A DNA stretch of 6,391 nucleotides, from NCBI GenBank assembly GCA_005801395.1, contig SYDV01000325.1:1-6391 (forward strand). The letters are read 5' to 3'. Below are positions 1 through 4,895 of the stretch, in pieces; within the stretch, counting starts at the first letter, position 1, and the number at the start of each line of letters is the position of its first letter. The DNA comes from Planctomycetia bacterium. GTDB taxonomy: Bacteria > Planctomycetota > UBA11346. Under the pieces are notes generated by a model. That model had not been told where the DNA came from. It saw only the letters and a program-made list of their open reading frames with translations, and did no database searches. Made by a program: the position numbers and the translations under genes.

Positions 1-807
1 CCAGCCTGCAGTATCAATGACGCGAACGGATCGGTCGCGAATAATCCACGTGCCATCTAACCAATCGCGGGTAGTGCCTGGGATATGACTGACCAAAGCA
101 CGGCCACCAGTCAGGGTATTAAATAAAGCAGATTTTCCAGCATTGGCTGGACCGACCAAACAAACCAGCGGTTCACCGTGATCGCTATCTGCGACTGTGA
201 GCCAGCGGCAAATAATTTGATGCATGTCACTGAGTTCGCCTTGCATAACTATCGGGTCGTAGGCGCGTACATCATCTTCTTCTATGAAGTCGAGTCCTGC
301 TTCGATCAATGCGCGAGCATAGAGTAAACGATCACGTACGATAGATAATTCAGAGCTTAATTTTGCACGAAGGCGCGCGACGGCTTGAGTGGCAGCCGTC
401 GCAGAGGTGGCATGAGTTATCGCCAATATCGCTTCAGCGCGATCAAGCGTCAGTCGTCCGTTACTTAAGGCCTGGCGTGCGAACGCTCCAGGTCCAGCGA
501 GTTGGGCGCCAGCGGCAAATAACGTGGTTAAACAACGATCAATTAAATCAGGCGACCCAGGTAGCGTTACTTCAATTAAGTCATAGCCGGTGAATGATTT
601 TGGCGCGCGTGCGAGGAGTAAGCGATAAGGACAGGTACCATGGCCAAGTGTCCATGTGCCTGTTTTCAGATGCCAGGGACTGCCCAGTGACAAACCGGCC
701 TGTGTCGCGATTGCGCAGGCATTCGGACCGCTTAGGCGAATCAGCGCGCTGACACTGCCGCTGGCCGTGGCGCAAGCGGCAATGGTGGGCTCGCCGACTT
801 TTTCCAC
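1..807 (-). CDS. mnmE: tRNA modification GTPase MnmE (TrmE), 3' part missing at window edge
   Basis: MnmE, with MnmG, installs the carboxymethylaminomethyl/aminomethyl group on wobble uridine 34 of certain tRNAs; it is cytoplasmic and needs GTP hydrolysis. The 269 visible residues contain the N-terminal domain (TIAACATASG near residue 8, SFTGYDLIEV near 71), part of the helical domain (FIEEDDV near 174), and a G domain with G1 GPANAGKS (219-226), G2 PGTTRD (243-248) and G3 DTAG (265-268). The frame is open to base 1, so the rest, including the C-terminal Cys motif, lies outside. The start is taken as GTG at 807: the only upstream in-frame alternative before a stop is a CTG, and no ATG exists. 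It lies 8 bases after the yidC stop, so the two are probably co-transcribed. The N-terminal half is divergent: the usual ELQGHGG reads EVTLPGS and RPGEFT reads GPGAFA. The family call is firm; full function is inferred. Confidence 0.86.
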   Translation of the reverse strand, partial: MEKVGEPTIAACATASGSVSALIRLSGPNACAIATQAGLSLGSPWHLKTGTWTLGHGTCPYRLLLARAPKSFTGYDLIEVTLPGSPDLIDRCLTTLFAAGAQLAGPGAFARQALSNGRLTLDRAEAILAITHATSATAATQAVARLRAKLSSELSIVRDRLLYARALIEAGLDFIEEDDVRAYDPIVMQGELSDMHQIICRWLTVADSDHGEPLVCLVGPANAGKSALFNTLTGGRALVSHIPGTTRDWLDGTWIIRDRSVRVIDTAGW

Positions 808-815
808 GCCTCGGC

Positions 816-2642
816 TCAGGTTATGCCTAATTTTTTACGGACCATTTTAATTTCGATGGTCGACAACACGGCATTGATGGTGAAATACAGCACCAAGCCC
901 GAGGGGAAATTATAGAAGATGACACCAAATAAAACCGGCATCCAGCGCATCATCTTCATCATCTGTTCTTGTTGCGGATCGCCACCGGTTGGCATTTTCT
1001 GCATTAAACTCATCCAAATGCTGACACCGATATAAATAATAGGCAGTAAGTTAAAGGACAACGTCCAGCCACCGACAACCCAACCAATTAATTGATCTGG
1101 TAAGGTAAGATCGTTGATCCACAGGAAGCCATGTCCACGCATGTCAGCACTGTGACAGAAGGCGAGGTATAACGCGGTGAAAATAGGAATTTGAATCAGA
1201 ATCGGTAAACAGCCGCCGAGTGGATTGACGCCGTGTTTCTTCCACAACTCCATTTGTTTTTGCGCCATTTTTTGTTTGTCGTTCTTATACGTTTCTTGCA
1301 ACAGCTTCAGATCTGGCGCGAGTTTTTGCATTTTCATCATGCTCTCGTGCTGTTTGAAGGTGGTGCGATGGAGCAGTAATTTAATCAAGAAGGTGAGTAC
1401 CACCACCGCAAGACCGTAATTAACCACGACTAATACTAAGGTATCAAGCGAGATGGTCAGCAGCCAGGCTAAAGATTTAAAGAAGCGATAATAACCGTCG
1501 GAATATTCGACTTTGGCAGAGATGGGATCAAGCCGATCTATGTCCACCTTGCGCACGCTGGCCACAGTCAGTGTCCATTCGATATCCATTTTTTGATTCG
1601 CGGTTACGAGCACATCACCATTATTTGAGCCCAAATAGGTAACTCCAACTAAGGCTTGGGGTGCTTTATTGCGATCCAAGTAGCCATTTGCGAGAACTTG
1701 GATGTTGCCAATTGCGCCAACGACGGGAGCAGAGTTTGTTGCGACTAAATCGCCGGGTTTACTGGTTGGGCCACCACTTTCGCCAGTTGTCGTAGGTACT
1801 GTTGCGGGCAATGGTAATGAGATGTCAGCTACATCAATTTTATTATCGCCCACGCGGAATGAAATTGGGTGCCAAAGCGCCGCAAAGAAACGACTCTTTA
1901 AACAAACATAATCAAGTTGTTCACTGGGAATGACCGTACGTCCATTGATAGGAGGTAGATAAAGCGAAAACATTTTTCCGGCCGCTCCACCGGCATGATA
2001 AACTAAGGCCAGATATGCAGCATCTTGGCTAATGTCATCCTGATGAATACCATTTAATGGGTAAACATATGGTTGCAGTGCGAGCGTTGTTTTGCCAAGA
2101 TTTTCAACCGTTAGCTTGGTTCGTACCGTCAACGAATTCGCCGGTAATTGATAGGTCAAACGGTAGGCTATTTGTTTATCCGAATTGGTATAACCAAGGG
2201 TTATTTGTTGTGCATCACTCGTCAGGACTTTCCACGCAGGTGCGTTACTGCTTGGTAGACCAATTCCGCCAATCCAATTATGCTTGCCGGCCTTGGTTTG
2301 AAAATCATTGAGCACCAATAATGATTTATCAAATTCAGGCGGTGTCCGTCCTAAATCTTTGAGCGCTTGCTCTTGCCAAGCGCGTAGACGAATTGGTTTT
2401 TCATTCACCAATCCCATGGATTTAATTGAGCCCTGTAATTCGCTAATTTGGACTTCAATTAATTCATTAGCCAAACGATGCTGCGCGTAAATCGGTGCGG
2501 GCACGGTTGCGCTCACAGAAACGGCGGGCTTCGCAGCGGTTGTAGTTGCTGGTGTTTCAACCGGTGTAACCCCCGATTCGACTGCCCAAGACGTAGCAAC
2601 CGTGAAAGAGACGAAAAATAAGTACAACCACGGCAGACGCAT
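816..2642 (-). CDS. yidC: Membrane protein insertase YidC (Oxa1/YidC/Alb3 family)
   Basis: YidC inserts and folds inner-membrane proteins, alone or with SecYEG. With the start at 2642 the product is 608 residues, with the Gram-negative layout. A first membrane segment covers 1-20, and a periplasmic domain covers about 50-375 with a Pro/Thr/Gly/Ser-rich linker near 280-308. The second membrane segment is at about 408-424 with a basic residue (Lys421) at the position of the conserved hydrophilic-groove Arg/Lys. A Lys/Met-rich cytosolic loop covers 425-472. Further membrane segments lie at about 476-495 (NPLGGCLPILIQIP region), 518-546 and 568-597 (FYNFPSGLVLYFTIN). The frame stays open upstream to an ATG at 2738, but the ATG at 2642 is preferred. 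It has GGAG five bases upstream and starts directly on the hydrophobic segment, whereas the longer forms add a non-hydrophobic Pro/Ser/Cys-rich stretch and lack a ribosome site. mnmE follows after 8 bases. Confidence 0.95.
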   Translation of the reverse strand: MRLPWLYLFFVSFTVATSWAVESGVTPVETPATTTAAKPAVSVSATVPAPIYAQHRLANELIEVQISELQGSIKSMGLVNEKPIRLRAWQEQALKDLGRTPPEFDKSLLVLNDFQTKAGKHNWIGGIGLPSSNAPAWKVLTSDAQQITLGYTNSDKQIAYRLTYQLPANSLTVRTKLTVENLGKTTLALQPYVYPLNGIHQDDISQDAAYLALVYHAGGAAGKMFSLYLPPINGRTVIPSEQLDYVCLKSRFFAALWHPISFRVGDNKIDVADISLPLPATVPTTTGESGGPTSKPGDLVATNSAPVVGAIGNIQVLANGYLDRNKAPQALVGVTYLGSNNGDVLVTANQKMDIEWTLTVASVRKVDIDRLDPISAKVEYSDGYYRFFKSLAWLLTISLDTLVLVVVNYGLAVVVLTFLIKLLLHRTTFKQHESMMKMQKLAPDLKLLQETYKNDKQKMAQKQMELWKKHGVNPLGGCLPILIQIPIFTALYLAFCHSADMRGHGFLWINDLTLPDQLIGWVVGGWTLSFNLLPIIYIGVSIWMSLMQKMPTGGDPQQEQMMKMMRWMPVLFGVIFYNFPSGLVLYFTINAVLSTIEIKMVRKKLGIT

Positions 2643-2777
2643 GCAGACTCCAGCAAAGCAGGGGGCGGAGAGCATCGTGGCTTGGCTGGGGAGACAACCC
2701 CTGAAGGGGCGAGCTGAGGGTTGAGAGGCACGAAGCATAATGGGTTAAAAATGACCCGAATGGAACCGAGGGTCTCT
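2643..2777. other. yidC upstream region, no gene seen
   Basis: This stretch should hold the yidC leader and promoter. I see only weak -10-like words on the minus strand (CATTAT/TATGCT near 2736-2742) with no good -35, plus two short inverted repeats: CCCC-TGAA-GGGG at 2698-2709 and GGGT-N8-ACCC at 2742-2757. The yidC frame is open through most of it, but codon content and the lack of ribosome sites argue against translation. No RNA gene or rnpA/rpmH is recognisable. Confidence 0.4.
2648..2651 (-). promoter_or_regulatory. Ribosome binding site that decides the yidC start
   Basis: GGAG on the minus strand, five bases before the ATG at 2642. The alternative in-frame ATGs at 2675 and 2738 have no comparable purine-rich site, so this site supports the 608-residue YidC. 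Confidence 0.6.
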
Positions 2778-2781
2778 TTGG

Positions 2782-2801
2782 GTCCGGAAGTCCGGAAGTC
2801 C
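2782..2801. repeat. 8-bp tandem repeat GTCCGGAA, left end of element
   Basis: Two full copies of GTCCGGAA followed by GTCC. It is the inverted counterpart of the 2961-2998 repeat, with fewer units. Confidence 0.85.
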
Positions 2802-2844
2802 TGCCCGATCATCAGCTATGGCATATACGGATGTGCATTAAATA

Positions 2845-2918
2845 GCTGCAGAAAGGCTGGGGCCAGCATATTTAATTATATCGTCTGGATCGGAATTTGG
2901 CTCCAGCCTTTCTGCAGC
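2845..2918. repeat. Long inverted repeat / hairpin, 22-bp stem
   Basis: GCTGCAGAAAGGCTGG at 2845-2860 is perfectly complementary to CCAGCCTTTCTGCAGC at 2903-2918. Pairing continues inward through 2866/2897 with two G-T wobbles, giving a 22-pair stem and an AT-rich 30-base loop. It has no trailing T-run on either strand, so it does not look like a classic Rho-independent terminator. It forms the centre of the 2778-3000 element. Confidence 0.85.
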
Positions 2919-2933
2919 CGCAAATCAACCGTC

Positions 2934-2958
2934 CGTGGTCTGATTATAATCGACCACG
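2934..2958. repeat. Nested palindrome CGTGGTC-N11-GACCACG with GATTATAATC core
   Basis: Seven-bp arms at 2934-2940 and 2952-2958 enclose a perfect 10-bp palindrome, GATTATAATC, at 2942-2951. The core contains TATAAT on both strands. The palindrome sits against the inner edge of the right-end tandem repeat. It could be a protein-binding site, a structural part of the repeat element, or a bidirectional -10; no matching -35 is evident. Confidence 0.7.
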
Positions 2959-2960
2959 CA

Positions 2961-2998
2961 GGACTCCCGGACCTCCGGACTTCCGGACTCCCGGACCC
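2961..2998. repeat. 8-bp tandem repeat GGACTCCC/GGACTTCC, right end of element
   Basis: Units read GGACTCCC, GGACCTCC, GGACTTCC, GGACTCCC and a partial GGACCC. The consensus is the reverse complement of the left-end GTCCGGAA repeat. Confidence 0.85.
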
Positions 2999-3015
2999 AA
3001 TGATTCCAGGTCCCA

Positions 3016-3042
3016 TTGACATAGTTCTTATATCGATACATT
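3016..3042 (+). promoter_or_regulatory. Candidate sigma70-type promoter of the sulfur operon
   Basis: A perfect -35 hexamer TTGACA at 3016-3021 is followed, after 15 bases, by TACATT at 3037-3042 (four of six matches to TATAAT). The spacing is short, but this is the best promoter in the gap. The putative -10 overlaps the left arm of the 3037-3058 palindrome, which would suit repression by the downstream ArsR-family protein. Confidence 0.5.
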
Positions 3043-3058
3043 CCAAAAAAGGAATGTA
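3037..3058. promoter_or_regulatory. Probable ArsR-family operator (SqrR/BigR-type ATTC-N8-GAAT)
   Basis: Perfect palindrome TACATTCC-AAAAAA-GGAATGTA ending three bases before the ArsR-family start codon. It contains ATTC (3040-3043), eight bases, then GAAT (3052-3055), the spacing I recall for operators of the persulfide-responsive repressors SqrR, BigR and YgaV. It overlaps the likely -10 and the GGA that would serve as ribosome site, so autorepression of the operon is expected. No second copy was seen before tauE or the dioxygenase gene. Confidence 0.72.
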
Positions 3059-3061
3059 AGA

Positions 3062-3409
3062 ATGAAAGAACTAAGCGACGAACTGGTCTCGCGCATTGCC
3101 GAGCGCTTTCGTGCCCTGGCTGACGAAACTCGGATTCGCATCTTGCTGCGCTTGCAGGGGGGCGAATGTAATGTGTCGACCTTGGCTCAGGAATTAGGTG
3201 TTGCGCAGGCGTCCATTTCCAAACACCTCGCGGTGCTGCGACAAGTGGGTTTTATTTTGGTGCGTCGCGAAGGTACGCAGGCCTTTTGTTCGGTGCGCGA
3301 TCCTGATTTGCCGCAACTTTGTCAATTAATGTGCGATGGCGTGAAGCGCCACGCTAGTGAACAACATGCCGCTTTGGGGCTCGCTCCGCGTCCCCGTGCT
3401 GCCAAATAA
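3062..3409 (+). CDS. ArsR/SmtB-family transcriptional repressor, probable sulfur (persulfide) sensor
   Basis: A small winged-helix repressor of 115 residues, typical family length. It shows the family opening FRALADETRIRIL (16-28), a helix-turn-helix with recognition helix near 47-63 (ASISKHLAVL), and a beta-wing near 66-80 (VRREGTQAF). Cysteines are at 36, 76, 87 and 91. The arsenic-sensing CVC pair and the histidine-rich SmtB zinc site are not evident. As recalled, the BigR/SqrR cysteine in helix 2 aligns with Leu29 here, so if the protein senses persulfide by disulfide or polysulfide formation it probably uses Cys36 with Cys87 or Cys91. It is the first gene of a four-gene block for rhodanese, sulfite-type exporter and persulfide dioxygenase, and a matching palindrome overlaps its promoter. 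The family is certain; the inducer is inferred from neighbours and operator, and a metal sensor remains possible. Confidence 0.92.
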   Translation: MKELSDELVSRIAERFRALADETRIRILLRLQGGECNVSTLAQELGVAQASISKHLAVLRQVGFILVRREGTQAFCSVRDPDLPQLCQLMCDGVKRHASEQHAALGLAPRPRAAK

Positions 3410-3430
3410 CCATCTTTAGGAGTTTTATCC

Positions 3431-3946
3431 ATGTCTCAATCATCTAGTTCCCCAACCGCTACTTTTCAACGTCATTCTCAAGGTCAGGCACATTTAATTG
3501 ATGTGCGTACTCCTGCTGAATACCGTGCTCTGCATGCTGAAGGCGCACAGTTAATGCCGCTCGACCAATTGAATATTGGCGAAATAACAGCTTCCGTTCC
3601 CGCCGGAGCAACGGTCCATCTATTATGCCAGTCAGGTAATCGCGCAAAAATGGCGGCGGAAAAATTAACCCAAGCTGGTTGTAACTGCGTTGTTGTTGAA
3701 GGCGGGACCAAGGCCTGGGCCAGTGCTGGTTTGCCCGTCGTGCGCGGAAAAGCCGCCGTATCGATCGAGCGTCAAGTTCGCATCGTCGCGGGGGTGATGA
3801 TTATGATTGGTGTAGCGCTTGGTTTTACCGTGCATCCCAATTGGTTTTATCTATCCGGCTTCGTTGGTGCGGGTCTGACCTTCGCTGGAATTAGCGATTC
3901 TTGCATGATGGGAATTTTACTTGGGAAATGTCCTTGGAATCGGTGA
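3431..3946 (+). CDS. Membrane-anchored rhodanese-like sulfurtransferase (YgaP type, rhodanese + DUF2892)
   Basis: 171 residues. A single rhodanese domain covers about 10-105, with LIDVRTPAEY near 22 and the active-site loop CQSGNR (catalytic Cys66, Arg71) that would carry a persulfide. After IERQVR come two membrane segments (about 117-134 and 138-165) and the ending CPWNR, matching the YgaP-like inner-membrane module. Sulfane sulfur is thus handled at the cytoplasmic face of the membrane. Extra cysteines are at 84, 86, 158 and 167; Cys158 lies where YgaP-like proteins, as I recall, carry a Cys before the final helix. TAGGAG eight bases before the ATG gives a good ribosome site. The gene begins 21 bases after the repressor gene. 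Length and domain order are normal for the family; the sulfur donor and acceptor are unknown. Confidence 0.94.
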   Translation: MSQSSSSPTATFQRHSQGQAHLIDVRTPAEYRALHAEGAQLMPLDQLNIGEITASVPAGATVHLLCQSGNRAKMAAEKLTQAGCNCVVVEGGTKAWASAGLPVVRGKAAVSIERQVRIVAGVMIMIGVALGFTVHPNWFYLSGFVGAGLTFAGISDSCMMGILLGKCPWNR

Positions 3947-4044
3947 ACGGAAAAGCTCGGAAGACTGGAAGTCCGGAAATCCGGACATCCCGACTTCATA
4001 GGATTTCATAGGACTTCAAAAGACTTCCGAACATAATAAAACCC
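3947..4044. repeat. Degenerate repeat island between rhodanese and tauE genes
   Basis: Bases 3957-3996 are degenerate 8-bp units of the CCGGAAGT type (TCGGAAGA, CTGGAAGT, CCGGAAAT, CCGGACAT). They are followed by a 10-bp tandem, CTTCATAGGA then TTTCATAGGA then CTTCA (3994-4018). The island is closed by AGACTTCCGA (4021-4030), a near-perfect inverse of the opening TCGGAAGACT (3957-3966). The unit resembles that of the 2778-3000 element, but the hairpin and GTCCTGC boundary are absent. It could weaken or separate transcription inside the operon. Confidence 0.7.
4032..4037 (+). promoter_or_regulatory. Possible -10 element for a tauE transcript starting at the ATG
   Basis: CATAAT (five of six matches to TATAAT) lies seven bases before the tauE ATG. 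No Shine-Dalgarno-like sequence is present there, so a transcript from this site would be nearly leaderless. No good -35 is visible (TAGGAC at the right distance), so this is tentative. Confidence 0.25.
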
Positions 4045-4869
4045 ATGCTCCTCCCGATTGCCTTCGGCATCATCACCGGACTTGCCCTCGGACTTACCGG
4101 CGGCGGTGGGACTATGTTGGCGGTACCGTTTTTGCTGTATGGATTAGGATTGCCTGTCCATGAAGCGATGTTGGTCTCGTTGGTGGCTGTTGGGATTATA
4201 GCTTTGGTGGGGGCATTGGCACGTTGGCGTGCGCATCAGTTGCAATTGCATTTAGGGCTGATCTTTGCGATGGCGGGAATGGTTGGTGCGCCGGTCGGTG
4301 CATTGGTTGCGCCATGGATACCTGCAATTGGACTTATGTTAGGTTTTGCGGTGCTGACGGTATTTGTGGCCGTGCGTATGTGGCGGCGAGGTCATGGTCC
4401 GCTGCCAACCGATTCACAGCCATTACCAGCGACGGCGCTGATACGGCAAGCGGCTTGTCGATTTGATCCCAGCGGTCGTTTACAATTGACCAGTCATTGC
4501 ATACGCTTGTTGGTGCCAGCCGGATTTGTCACTGGAATAATTTCTGGATTATTTGGTGTCGGTGGTGGATTTGTAGTGGTCCCAGCTTTGGTTTTGATAG
4601 CAGGTATTGATATTCGCCAAGCGACCGCCACCTCATTATTCATTGTAGCCCTGGTCAGTTTAAGCGGGTCTAGCGCGGCATTTATTTCCGGTCAAACCGT
4701 AGACCCTAGGTTAGTGATGTTATTTGCCGGATCAGGCATGGTTGGTTTAGAACTAGGTAGCCGTTTCGGGCGTTTTTTACCAGCAAATACACTTCAACGT
4801 GGTTTTGCCATTATTCTCATTTTGGTCGCCGTTATGCTCGTCATCAAACTTTTTAAAATCCCATTCTGA
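4045..4869 (+). CDS. TauE/SafE (TSUP) family permease, probable sulfite exporter
   Basis: 274 residues, normal length for the TSUP family of anion transporters, with its two-fold repeat. Half one (about 1-112) carries GLTGGGG (16-22) and the helix PVHEAMLVSLVAV. Half two (about 155-272) carries SGLFGVGGGF (167-176) and DIRQATATSLFIVAL. Roughly eight membrane segments are separated by a hydrophilic loop near 113-150. Members export sulfite, sulfoacetate or related anions, or import sulfur anions. Between a rhodanese and a persulfide dioxygenase, export of the sulfite made by the dioxygenase is the most economical role; this is inference and specificity cannot be read from sequence. The start ATG lacks a visible ribosome site but gives the expected N terminus. 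The next gene begins 26 bases downstream. Confidence 0.93.
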   Translation: MLLPIAFGIITGLALGLTGGGGTMLAVPFLLYGLGLPVHEAMLVSLVAVGIIALVGALARWRAHQLQLHLGLIFAMAGMVGAPVGALVAPWIPAIGLMLGFAVLTVFVAVRMWRRGHGPLPTDSQPLPATALIRQAACRFDPSGRLQLTSHCIRLLVPAGFVTGIISGLFGVGGGFVVVPALVLIAGIDIRQATATSLFIVALVSLSGSSAAFISGQTVDPRLVMLFAGSGMVGLELGSRFGRFLPANTLQRGFAIILILVAVMLVIKLFKIPF

Positions 4870-4884
4870 ATCCCATTTATATTC

Positions 4885-4889
4885 GGAGG
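4885..4889 (+). promoter_or_regulatory. Strong ribosome binding site of the persulfide dioxygenase gene
   Basis: GGAGG six bases before the ATG at 4896. It is the best Shine-Dalgarno match in the window and fixes the start; its strength contrasts with the absence of any such site before tauE. Confidence 0.8.
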
Positions 4890-4895
4890 TAAGTT

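Larger units (their letters stand above)
2778..3000. repeat. Symmetric intergenic repeat element with inverted, tandem-repeat ends (MITE/REP-like candidate)
   Basis: Both ends, read inwards, begin TTGGGTCCGG and finish GTCCTGC: the left end at 2778-2804, the right end at 2958-3000 in inverted orientation. Between these boundary words lie 8-bp units of the type GTCCGGAA, about 2.5 on the left and 4.75 on the right. Inside, spacers of 40 (2805-2844) and 39 bases (2919-2957) flank a 22-bp-stem hairpin (2845-2918), so the whole element is nearly mirror-symmetric. I see no transposase, no convincing target-site duplication and no credible coding sequence. It sits between the divergent yidC and ArsR-family genes. 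Its mobility is inference from the architecture. Confidence 0.6.

Noticed and set aside
363..850. Short open frames on both strands over the mnmE region
   Set aside because: They are shadows of mnmE, whose own frame shows clear GTPase motifs from 807 to base 1.
2643..2738. Longer yidC start at 2738 (640 residues) or 2675
   Set aside because: Neither ATG has a ribosome site and the added residues are not signal-like; the ATG at 2642 has GGAG at five bases and opens directly on the hydrophobic segment.
2513..2812. 99-codon minus-strand open frame overlapping the yidC 5' region
   Set aside because: It overlaps the yidC signal segment in another frame and extends into the repeat; low-complexity shadow with no family resemblance.
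2768..3010. Target-site duplication around the 2778-3000 element
   Set aside because: The bases flanking the two TTGGGTC ends do not match each other beyond chance, so no duplication is claimed.
2721..3059. 112-codon plus-strand open frame just before the ArsR-family gene
   Set aside because: It runs straight through the inverted tandem repeats, the hairpin and the promoter/operator; it has no recognisable domain and no ribosome site.
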